Part shown: piece after piece, positions 35,677 to 43,639 of the stretch
How the letters are laid out: every line of letters begins with the position of its first letter
How positions within the stretch are numbered: position 1 is the stretch's first letter
DNA from: Corynebacterium kutscheri
Lineage (GTDB): Bacteria; Actinomycetota; Actinomycetes; Mycobacteriales; Mycobacteriaceae
Length of the DNA stretch: 64,000 nt
Assembly: GCF_000980835.1 (NCBI RefSeq)
Contig: NZ_CP011312.1
Location: 2,108,001-2,172,000 of the forward strand
Direction of reading: 5' to 3'
Notes under the pieces: generated by a model
What the model was told of the DNA's origin: nothing
The model's database searches: none
What the model saw: only the letters and a program-made list of their open reading frames with translations
Made by a program: the position numbers and the translations under genes

Positions 35677-37161
35677 ATGCGGTTTCAACTTTTTAAAAAA
35701 TATTGCTCCTCGCTCAACCCATTAATCGTCTATGCCACAGCACTTATCGTGGCACTTTTGTGGCCACTGTTTTTTCCTGGGGTGCTTCTGTTGCGCGATA
35801 TGGTGGTCCTTGATGATATGGCGCTTACCCGCGCATCGGTAGGCGCTGGTGATCTTGCGGCACGTAACACCCCACAAGATGGTTTTCTCGCATTAGTAAG
35901 TATTATTTTTCCAGCTAGTTGGATTGTGCGCATTATGCTCTTTGGCTCAGCGGCACTAGGAGCTTGGGCAGCAGCACGCTTAGGTAACTCCAGGTGGACA
36001 AAAGCCGCAGCAATAACTGTGTGTTTGTGGAACCCTTTTGTTATTGAACGTTTACTCCAAGGACATTGGTCTTTAGTAATCGTCGCTTTTCTTTTACCAG
36101 CACTTTATGTGTTGCGTTTTCAGTTTTATCCTGTGCTGCTCATTATGTGGCTTTGTTCGCTTACACCTACTGGAGCGGTTATTGCCTTAGTAGTTGCGTT
36201 AGTTTGTGCGCCTCGTTATTGGATTGTGCATGATTTAAAAATCCGACGGTGGATTCTGTTTGGCTATGGAATTATTATCTTTTTACCGTGGCTTATTCCT
36301 AGCATCATAGCTAGGCCAGCAGCTTCTGCTACCAGCACAATATTTTTCGCTCGGGCAGAAACCTATGTTGGTTGGTTTGGCAGCATACTTGGTCTTGGCG
36401 GGATATGGAATGCCTCTGTAGTACCAGCATCTCGTTCATATGGGTTCGCGCTCTGTGGCGTAATACTTTTTTCGATACTTTTTATTTTTATGCCTTCTCG
36501 ACTACGGATATTAGCTATCTTTGGTCTTGGGGAGATGACCGCATTATGGCTTTTCCCCCAGTTACTCTCTATTCCAGGGATGGCATTATTTCGTGATTCC
36601 CAGAAACTATGTTTACTACTTATCCCTGGACTAGTTGCTGCTGCTGGACAGGTAACCATAGCTTATAAAACTGCACAAAATACCCAGAACAACCAGCAAA
36701 AATTCTTGGCTCCTCTTGTATTGTGTCTTGCTATCCTCCAAATACCTGATGCCCCACTAGCAGTATCGGCATTAAAGCCTATTGAAACTGGATCATGGTA
36801 TGAGCTTCCTGGCACCGCGCTAGTTATAGATACCCATACGCTCCGTCAATACGACGAACGCGTCATCGTAAACCCGTGGTCAAAAGCAACTGATACCGTT
36901 GAATCTGGTCAACTCAGCATTGATAATAAAATTATTGATCCTCCCAGTCAGCGTTACCAACAAGCTATCAAAGGCGATATGGAAGGAATTTCGTGGATTA
37001 TTATCGACGACCAACCGTATGCGACTGGCAATGCGCCAGTTAAGCATGATCAGTTCTATCTACTGGGACTAGCTTTGGTTATCGCGTGGACGTTTAATCC
37101 TCTTGTTATTTTTATCCTATGGTGGCTATCACGAAGACGCACTATGCGTATTCGTCAATAG
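35677..37161 (+). CDS. Polytopic membrane protein of the trehalose-mycolate cluster (GT-C-like, Rv0226c-type position)
   Basis: A 494-aa protein with about 11-12 predicted membrane segments. An early outer loop LLRDMVVLDDMALTR with paired Asp resembles the first loop of GT-C glycosyltransferases, and a small soluble region (about 370-450) lies before the last helix. It occupies the place of Rv0226c between the DUF3068 and glycosyltransferase genes. I recognise no assigned function. The ATG 35677 follows GAGG at good spacing; the GTG at 35653 is less likely. Its 3' end overlaps the convergent glycosyltransferase by 33 bp. Confidence 0.75.
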   Translation: MRFQLFKKYCSSLNPLIVYATALIVALLWPLFFPGVLLLRDMVVLDDMALTRASVGAGDLAARNTPQDGFLALVSIIFPASWIVRIMLFGSAALGAWAAARLGNSRWTKAAAITVCLWNPFVIERLLQGHWSLVIVAFLLPALYVLRFQFYPVLLIMWLCSLTPTGAVIALVVALVCAPRYWIVHDLKIRRWILFGYGIIIFLPWLIPSIIARPAASATSTIFFARAETYVGWFGSILGLGGIWNASVVPASRSYGFALCGVILFSILFIFMPSRLRILAIFGLGEMTALWLFPQLLSIPGMALFRDSQKLCLLLIPGLVAAAGQVTIAYKTAQNTQNNQQKFLAPLVLCLAILQIPDAPLAVSALKPIETGSWYELPGTALVIDTHTLRQYDERVIVNPWSKATDTVESGQLSIDNKIIDPPSQRYQQAIKGDMEGISWIIIDDQPYATGNAPVKHDQFYLLGLALVIAWTFNPLVIFILWWLSRRRTMRIRQ

Positions 37162-38247
37162 TTCTTTGAGTAAGGCTTCAAATTGCTTTCCGGTTTCTTC
37201 CCAGGAGTAACTATGCGCTTTTAATTTGGCACGTTCGCCTAGTTTTTTGCGATAGGAAGCGTCGTCAAGCAAAGTTTTTACTGCTTGCGATAATTCTTGC
37301 GGAGTATCAACAAGTACTCCGGTTTCGTTATCTTCGATGGAATCTCGTAATCCACCAGATTGGGTATAACCGATTGTAGGTACCCCGTGTTGAGCTGCTT
37401 CAATAACCGCAAGCCCCCAGCCTTCTTTTCTTGATGGCATAAGGTGCAACGCTGCTTGATCAAGAAGCGCATGCTTATAGTCTTCAGTGACCTGACCATG
37501 GAAAATAACTTTCCCGCTTACTCCTTTACGCTGCGCGTATGCTCGTAATTCATCTTCCCACCAGCCAGAACCAATTACATCGAGCACAACATCAAGATCT
37601 TCAATCACATCGATAGCATCTTCAATATGCTTATGCGGCACCAAACGCGACAAAGTAACAAGGTGTATTCGCTGGTCATTAGGCAAAATAGGAACAAAAC
37701 TAGGAATTGGATCTACTCCATTGCGAATAATTGAAATATCCGCTTCCCTAACCCCAAGCTCAACTAATTCCTCTTTACTTGGTGCGCTCACAGTCACATA
37801 TGACATACCGCGATGAACGAACGGGGAAACAACCGATTCTAGAAACCACCCCAGCCGAGATAAAAATGGACCAGCAACTGGCCATTGTTCTCGGTGGCAG
37901 TGATGTGTTAATAAAATAGTTGGCCGGCCAGAAAAAAAACGAGCAAAAAATGGAATTCCATTTTGAGTATCCACAACGACATCCACGTTACGAGCAATAC
38001 CTAAGCCAACCCGGCCAGCTAACATAGCTAAAGCAGCATGCATATACACACCGAATTTTCCACCACGACGCGAAAACCAAATACCATCCCGATAGCTACG
38101 ATACGGTGAATCAGTAAACGATGAGGTGCGATAAATAACCTCATGACCACTTTTAACTAAATACGACGCAACCCTTTCTAAGTACCGCTCACTTCCACCA
38201 CCTTGCGGGTGGGTAGAATCTCGCCAGCACAAAAGAAGGATTTTCAT
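37129..38247 (-). CDS. GT4 family glycosyltransferase (Rv0225-type)
   Basis: About 372 aa, cytosolic, GT-B fold. It has the N-terminal Gly-rich motif WRDSTHPQGGGSERYLE, the hinge segment TLSRLVPHKHIEDAID and the donor-binding signature PSRKEGWGLAVIEAAQHG with the E-x7-E pair. The donor is probably GDP-mannose or a UDP sugar; the acceptor is unknown. It lies in the trehalose-mycolate cluster, divergent from the MtrP-like gene by 196 bp, and its last codons overlap the convergent membrane gene. The start is set at the ATG 38247 (MKILLLCW); an upstream GTG at 38259 is possible. Confidence 0.85.
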   Translation of the reverse strand: MKILLLCWRDSTHPQGGGSERYLERVASYLVKSGHEVIYRTSSFTDSPYRSYRDGIWFSRRGGKFGVYMHAALAMLAGRVGLGIARNVDVVVDTQNGIPFFARFFSGRPTILLTHHCHREQWPVAGPFLSRLGWFLESVVSPFVHRGMSYVTVSAPSKEELVELGVREADISIIRNGVDPIPSFVPILPNDQRIHLVTLSRLVPHKHIEDAIDVIEDLDVVLDVIGSGWWEDELRAYAQRKGVSGKVIFHGQVTEDYKHALLDQAALHLMPSRKEGWGLAVIEAAQHGVPTIGYTQSGGLRDSIEDNETGVLVDTPQELSQAVKTLLDDASYRKKLGERAKLKAHSYSWEETGKQFEALLKELLTNTHSASS

Positions 38248-38443
38248 AAGAACTACCACTCTAACAACTTGCCCAAATAATAACGAAGAACGAATAATTT
38301 AATTATGATGACTACAACTTAGGCGTTAGATATTTCTTGGTAACTGGCAGCAAAGACTCATCGTTTTTAGCAACCTTCGTGCTCATTTAAGTGTTTTTAA
38401 GTATTTTCGTTTTTCTCATCAGCACTTTGTACGCTAGTAACTC

Positions 38444-39304
38444 ATGACATGGGTGCAGTATAAAGAATCATTCCGGAATTTCTTTCTAGGAATACCTCGC
38501 GTGCGATTTAAAAAAGGTGCCCCATCTTCGCCCACTTTTGCACGACTGCGTTCTATGGCCACGCTAAGACGCTCTTATGGGCTGCTTCGTGATGTACGTG
38601 TAGAACAAAAAGAACCCGATGTTTTTTACTCTCACCTAGCTAGCGATACTGCAGCAATGATTAAAGCATTGCAACACGATATTAATAACACCGATATCAC
38701 CGGGCATCGAGTGCTCGATGTTGGCGGCGGACCAGGTTATTTTGCAGCATCATTTGAAAAAGCCGGGGCAACATATATCGCCTTAGAACCAGACGCAGGT
38801 GAAATGTCTGCTGCTGGAATTACCGTTGCAAATAGTGTGCGTGGCGACGGAACCGCATTGCCTTTTCACGATAATAGTTTCAATACCGTTTATTCCTCGA
38901 ACGTAGCAGAACATATTGCTAACCCATGGAAAATGGGCGAAGAAATGCTGCGGGTCACTGCTCCCGGCGGGTTATGTGTTATCAGCTACACAGTATGGCT
39001 TGGTCCTTTTGGCGGGCATGAAACTGGCCTGCTCGCACACTATATTGGTGGCGAATATGCACGTAATCGCTACACCCGCATCCATGGACATAGCCCGAAA
39101 AATGTTTTTGGTACCTCGCTTTTCGACGTTTCCTGCGCTGCTGGAATTCACTGGGCTCAACAAGTACCAGGGGCAGAAGTGGAATTGTTTTTTCCACGCT
39201 ATCACCCGTCATGGGCATGGTGGTTAGTTCGGGTTCCGCTCGTGCGTGAATTTCTTGTCAGCAATCTTGTTATTGTTTTGCGCAAACACTCATCGAAAGC
39301 CTAA
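38444..39304 (+). CDS. mtrP: SAM-dependent methyltransferase-like protein, MtrP-like
   Basis: 286 aa. A Rossmann methyltransferase core has motif I VLDVGGGPGYF (about 91-101), an acidic residue in IALEPD and the segment SSNVAEHIANPW. A hydrophobic C-terminal stretch (WAWWLVRVPLVREFLVSNLVIVL) may associate with the membrane. In C. glutamicum MtrP, a putative methyltransferase in the same position (Rv0224c type), is needed for normal transport of trehalose mycolates. The substrate is not known. The assignment here uses family plus the tmaT-DUF3068-GT context. Confidence 0.8.
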   Translation: MTWVQYKESFRNFFLGIPRVRFKKGAPSSPTFARLRSMATLRRSYGLLRDVRVEQKEPDVFYSHLASDTAAMIKALQHDINNTDITGHRVLDVGGGPGYFAASFEKAGATYIALEPDAGEMSAAGITVANSVRGDGTALPFHDNSFNTVYSSNVAEHIANPWKMGEEMLRVTAPGGLCVISYTVWLGPFGGHETGLLAHYIGGEYARNRYTRIHGHSPKNVFGTSLFDVSCAAGIHWAQQVPGAEVELFFPRYHPSWAWWLVRVPLVREFLVSNLVIVLRKHSSKA

Positions 39305-39341
39305 ACATTTTCTTCTTTTAGCAGCATTTATTCCAGAAATA

Positions 39342-39379
39342 CTATGTGGGTGGCAAGACTACTCTTACCACCCACATAG
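39342..39379. terminator. Hairpin between convergent mtrP-like and pck
   Basis: A perfect 12-bp stem CTATGTGGGTGG (39342-39353) with CCACCCACATAG (39368-39379), 14-nt loop. The T-runs are weak, but its place between two convergent stops fits a shared terminator. Confidence 0.7.
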
Positions 39380-39464
39380 ATGCCTAATGACTCTCCAGTC
39401 ATCTTTAAAGCATATTACTACGCTCAGCTTTAATTAAGCATATTTTCATATCATTTTATTGTTC

Positions 39465-41288
39465 TTACTGTGCCGTCTGAACGCGTTCCTTCAACCGATC
39501 AAGCTGACCGAGCACTTCAGCAGGGATTTTTTCACCCAAAGAATGCAGGTAGGCCTCGCCATCAGCGACATCGGAAACCCACTGTTCTGCCGGTGCGCTC
39601 AAGGCTTCACGAACATCTTCAATCGGGGTAGCTAAACCACTTAAATCAAGATCTTCAGCACGCGCGGTATAACCTGCCACTGTTTCGTCAGCGCCAACAC
39701 GTCCTTCAATGCGATCCACAATCCACTTGAGCACTCGAGTATTCTCACCGAAACCTGGCCACAAGAAACGTCCATCGTCGCCACGCCTAAACCAGTTAAC
39801 CAAGAAGATTGATGGCATCTTATTACCACCCTTCTTGCCCATGTTAATCCAATGCTGGAAATAATCACCAACGTTGTAACCAATAAACGGCAACATGGCC
39901 ATTGGATCATGACGCAAAGCGCCAACCACGCCCTCAGCAGCAGCCGTCTGTCCGGAAGCCAACAAGGCGCCTATCATTGTGCCATGTTCCCAATCGAAAC
40001 TCTGAGTAACCAGAGGAACCGTATCTGGGCGACGGCCACCAAACAAGATGGCATCAATTTTAACCCCATGCGGATCATTAAACTCTTTAGCCGCAATCGG
40101 GCACTGATCTATTGCCACCGCATAACGTGAATTCGGATGAGCAGCATCGGTGCCACTTTCTGGAGTCCAATCATTACCTAACCAGTCAATGAGATGCTCA
40201 TGCTCACCTTCGAGCCCCTCCCACCAAACATCACCGTCGTCTGTGAGAGCAACGTTTGTAAACAAGGTATTTCCTGGTTCCATCGTCTGCATTGCCATTG
40301 GGTTCGATGCATAATTGGTACCCGGTGCGACACCAAAGAAACCATTCTCAGGATTAATTGCATACAGGTAACCGTCATCGCCAAAACGCAACCACGCAAT
40401 ATCATCGCCGATAACCTCAGCCTTCCAATTATCTAAGGTTGGTCGGATAAGAGCCAGGTTTGTTTTTCCGCATGCAGATGGGAACGCAGCAGCAATGTGA
40501 TAAACCTTGTTTTCTGGGCTTGTTAGCTTCAAGATGAGCATGTGCTCAGCCATCCACTCTTCCTCTTTAGCCATAACCGAAGCAATACGCAATGCAAAGC
40601 ATTTCTTGGCCAAGATTGCATTTCCGCCATATCCAGAACCATACGACCAAATTTCCTTGGTCTCAGGAAAATGCGTGATGTACTTGGTTTCATTGCATGG
40701 CCAAGGAACATCTTGCTGACCAGGTGCCAAAGGCATACCAACCGTATGCAGACACCGAACGAAATCACCATTGCCTAAACGATTAAGCGCCACACTGCCC
40801 ATACGGGTCATGATGCGCATGGAAAGCACTACATAAGCCGAATCGGTGAGCTGCACACCGATTTTTGGATCATCCGAATCAATCGGCCCCATGGAAAAAG
40901 GAACCACATACATGGTGCGCCCTTTCATGGAACCGGCGAAATGCTCCCGCATTTCAGCCTTCATAGTCTGTGGCTGCACCCAGTTATTCGTCGGGCCGGC
41001 ATCCTCTTCCAACTCTGAACAAATAAATGTACGGGATTCAACACGAGCAACATCGTTGGGATTTGATCGAGCCAGGAAGCTATTTGGACGCTTTTGTTCA
41101 TTCAAACGAATAAGCGTTCCACCCTCTACGAGTTCCTGTGTGAGCCTATCCCATTCCTCCTGCGAGCCATCAGCAAAAACGACGCGATCAGGCTGGAATA
41201 GTTCTACATTTTCTGCAATCCAAGAAAGCAGCGCTTCATTTTCCGTTGGGGCTTCTCCTACTAGCCCCTTGATCGCCACAGTGGACAT
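39465..41288 (-). CDS. pck: Phosphoenolpyruvate carboxykinase (GTP)
   Basis: A 607-aa enzyme that turns oxaloacetate plus GTP into phosphoenolpyruvate, CO2 and GDP, the first step of gluconeogenesis. The GTP-type family is shown by the kinase P-loop [13 protein letters not shown] with the reactive Cys273, GDDIAW (metal-binding Asp) and the Arg/Lys active-site segments ([17 protein letters not shown]). The length is normal. AGGAG precedes the ATG by 7 nt. Several RamA-like G/C-box motifs lie 120-200 bp upstream, in keeping with carbon-source control of pck in C. glutamicum. Confidence 0.97.
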   Translation of the reverse strand: MSTVAIKGLVGEAPTENEALLSWIAENVELFQPDRVVFADGSQEEWDRLTQELVEGGTLIRLNEQKRPNSFLARSNPNDVARVESRTFICSELEEDAGPTNNWVQPQTMKAEMREHFAGSMKGRTMYVVPFSMGPIDSDDPKIGVQLTDSAYVVLSMRIMTRMGSVALNRLGNGDFVRCLHTVGMPLAPGQQDVPWPCNETKYITHFPETKEIWSYGSGYGGNAILAKKCFALRIASVMAKEEEWMAEHMLILKLTSPENKVYHIAAAFPSACGKTNLALIRPTLDNWKAEVIGDDIAWLRFGDDGYLYAINPENGFFGVAPGTNYASNPMAMQTMEPGNTLFTNVALTDDGDVWWEGLEGEHEHLIDWLGNDWTPESGTDAAHPNSRYAVAIDQCPIAAKEFNDPHGVKIDAILFGGRRPDTVPLVTQSFDWEHGTMIGALLASGQTAAAEGVVGALRHDPMAMLPFIGYNVGDYFQHWINMGKKGGNKMPSIFLVNWFRRGDDGRFLWPGFGENTRVLKWIVDRIEGRVGADETVAGYTARAEDLDLSGLATPIEDVREALSAPAEQWVSDVADGEAYLHSLGEKIPAEVLGQLDRLKERVQTAQ

Positions 41289-42091
41289 CCTATTCTCCTG
41301 TCATAGGGTTTTGCTTATACGGCTTTTCCACCACTCAGGGTATCGACTACTGATAGCAAAAGAAATACCGATTATGTTGCTCGCATCACAAACTTTCATT
41401 ACCTGCGCTTACCCCCAGTTCAAACAAGTTCAATCCACCGAACTATCACCATCTCGGGGGAGAATGTCACCCCTATATTGGGGTTTTGCACCACCTTAAT
41501 GTCGTCGCATTTGTGCCGATACCCACACAGCACGGAAACTATCGCGGATCACTGTGCCACATTCCCACACCCGAATGTGCCGCAATATCCACATAAAACT
41601 TTTCCCACCCACTACTTCCACGCAATAGCATTTCCCTATGTCGACTCTTCTTACTCGACAACGTCTTCCGCGCAACATATCTGCGTATGGAATGCGTATA
41701 AAACCAGTGCTTTCTGAGAAACTTATAAAAAATTATCCATACCAAACACCACAAAAGAAGTGGTGCCAAATACATGACGCTAAGCAGCACAGTAAAACGC
41801 GTAGTAAGCAGTGCCAGTCACAATAAATGTTGAATGAACCACTTAATTAAAAAATACTCGATCAGCAGATCCAAGATCCCCACAAGTCAAGAACATTTAT
41901 TTACACAGTTTTTTATTTACCTACTGTTAAAGTTTTTTCATTCTCACCTTTTATACACCATCTCTAGCTGTGCATCCGCAACCAGAAAACCGTCGATTGG
42001 TAGCAGTCAATCAATAAAACCAAATTAATTCTCATAGATCACAGGAGTGTTCATATTGAACATTATCCTGCAAAAAGGCAGAATATTAGGG
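41289..42091. other. Divergent spacer, pck / trmB operon
   Basis: About 800 bp. Small overlapping frames on both strands (for example 41496-41790) show no family pattern and are rejected. RamA-like boxes lie at 41411-41484; the rest is AT-rich with nothing clear. Confidence 0.45.
41411..41484 (-). promoter_or_regulatory. Cluster of RamA-like boxes upstream of pck
   Basis: ACCCCCA (41411-41417), CGGGGGA (41455-41461) and the inverted pair ACCCC-TATATT-GGGGT (41469-41484) resemble the AC4-5 / G4-6 motifs bound by RamA, a known activator of acetate-linked genes in C. glutamicum. The site is also a 5-bp hairpin, so a structural role is an alternative. Confidence 0.35.
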
Positions 42092-42970
42092 ATGTCTTGT
42101 TCCGATAATACTAATAATTCTGATTTCCCTACCAATCTCGGCCACACCCATGTGCCCACACAATCTAAGCACCAAAAAGCCCCAACACCTACGAATACTG
42201 TGCAGGTAACACCAGTGAACGATACCCAAACCAATAGCAATCGCCGCTTCCAAACCGACTTCAATTCCGAATTTGGCAATACTCTTGACTATCCACGCCT
42301 GGGCACGGTGAGCTTTAGGCGTGGAACACTCACCGATAACCAGGAAGCACTATGGGATAAACACTGGCCAATCCTTGGTAAAGAACTATCCGATGAACAT
42401 ATCGACATTGATCAATGGTTTAATCGTCAAGCAAAAAGAACCATTGTAGAAATTGGCTCTGGAACCGGAACCTCAACTGCCGCAATGGCACCACTTGAAT
42501 CAGATACCAACATCATCGCTGTTGAACTTTACAAACCAGGTCTTGCCAAATTACTTGGCTCAATAGTGCGCAATGATATCGACAATATTCGAATGATCCG
42601 CGGTGATGGCGTTGAAGTACTCACTCGCATGTTTAATCCAGAAAGCCTTGACGGGGTACGTATTTTCTTCCCTGATCCATGGCCTAAAGCACGTCACCAC
42701 AAGCGTCGCATTATCCAATCCGGTGTTCTCAATCTGATTGCTTCCCGGCTCAAACCAGGCGGAGTACTTCATGTGGCAACTGATCACGCTGACTATGCCG
42801 AATGGATTTCAGAGCTAGTCAAAATTGAACCGCTTTTGGAATATATGGGCTGGCCTTGGAATGAGTGCCCGCAATTAGTTGACCGCCAAGTAATAACAAA
42901 ATTTGAAGGAAAAGGACTCGAAAAAGACCACACCATCACCGAATTCCTATGGCGAAAGGTCAACAATTAA
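42092..42970 (+). CDS. trmB: tRNA (guanine-N7)-methyltransferase TrmB
   Basis: About 292 aa; makes m7G46 in tRNA with S-adenosylmethionine. After a disordered, Thr/Asn-rich N-terminus (~65 residues) the family parts are clear: [15 protein letters not shown] (SAM site), GDGVEVL, the signature [14 protein letters not shown] and the C-terminal TDHADYAEW. The start is uncertain: ATG 42092 lacks a strong ribosome binding site, while a TTG at 42056 has AGGAG 8 nt upstream and would add 12 residues. It is the first gene of a tight set with the NYN and MmpL genes. Confidence 0.93.
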   Translation: MSCSDNTNNSDFPTNLGHTHVPTQSKHQKAPTPTNTVQVTPVNDTQTNSNRRFQTDFNSEFGNTLDYPRLGTVSFRRGTLTDNQEALWDKHWPILGKELSDEHIDIDQWFNRQAKRTIVEIGSGTGTSTAAMAPLESDTNIIAVELYKPGLAKLLGSIVRNDIDNIRMIRGDGVEVLTRMFNPESLDGVRIFFPDPWPKARHHKRRIIQSGVLNLIASRLKPGGVLHVATDHADYAEWISELVKIEPLLEYMGWPWNECPQLVDRQVITKFEGKGLEKDHTITEFLWRKVNN

Positions 42971-43636
42971 ATGAGCGACGAACAAAATATTTCATATAAG
43001 CCCCTCAGCGATCACATCGCACTACTTGTTTGGGATGCACCAAACCTCGACATGGGCTTAGGAGCTATTGTCGGTGGTCGCCCACAAACAGCACATCGCC
43101 CGCGTTTCGACGCGATTGGTCGTTGGTTGCTAGCTAAAGCCGGAGAACTTAGCCACTCACAGGGTTCTAAAGTTGTTGCCGAAGGTACTGTATTTGCCAA
43201 CATTACACCGGGAAACACCGAGCCTATCCGACCTTGGGTAGAAGCATTACGAAATGTCGGTTTCGCTGTTTTTGCTAAACCAAAACTTACCGAAGATTCC
43301 GATGTTGACCCCGATATGCTTGCCCACATCAACCAGCGTGTTGAAGAGGGAGTTCTCTCTGGAATTATCGTCGCAAGTGCCGACGGGCAAAATTTTAAAG
43401 ATCGTCTCGAAGAACTAAGTGCCCAAGGCATTCCGGTTACGGTTATTGGTTTCCGTGAACATGCCACCTGGGCAATTAATTCAGAAGAGTTAGAATTCAT
43501 TGATCTCGAAGATATTCCTGGTGTTTTCCGAGAACCTCTGCCTCGTATTAGTCTCGATTCACTTCCAGACGAAGGTGCTTGGCTACAACCGATTCGCCCA
43601 CTAAGTGCACTACTGAAAAATCGCAACGAGGAGTAG
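42971..43636 (+). CDS. NYN-domain protein (Rv0207c-type)
   Basis: A 221-aa cytosolic protein. The start HIALLVWDAPNLDMGLGAI with Asp-Asn-Asp is the first NYN/PIN-like nuclease motif; SGIIVASADGQNFKDRL and PVTVIGFRE complete the fold, giving an acidic metal centre. NYN proteins are RNases; this one's substrate is unknown. It begins directly after the trmB stop and ends 3 bp before the cmpL1 start. The same order (trmB, NYN, mmpL3) is kept in mycobacteria, but its link to mycolate transport is unclear. Confidence 0.85.
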   Translation: MSDEQNISYKPLSDHIALLVWDAPNLDMGLGAIVGGRPQTAHRPRFDAIGRWLLAKAGELSHSQGSKVVAEGTVFANITPGNTEPIRPWVEALRNVGFAVFAKPKLTEDSDVDPDMLAHINQRVEEGVLSGIIVASADGQNFKDRLEELSAQGIPVTVIGFREHATWAINSEELEFIDLEDIPGVFREPLPRISLDSLPDEGAWLQPIRPLSALLKNRNEE

Positions 43637-43639
43637 CCC

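Noticed and set aside
41496..41790. Short ORFs on both strands in the pck/trmB spacer
   Set aside because: They overlap each other, lack ribosome binding sites and show no family pattern; the region is better explained as promoter DNA.
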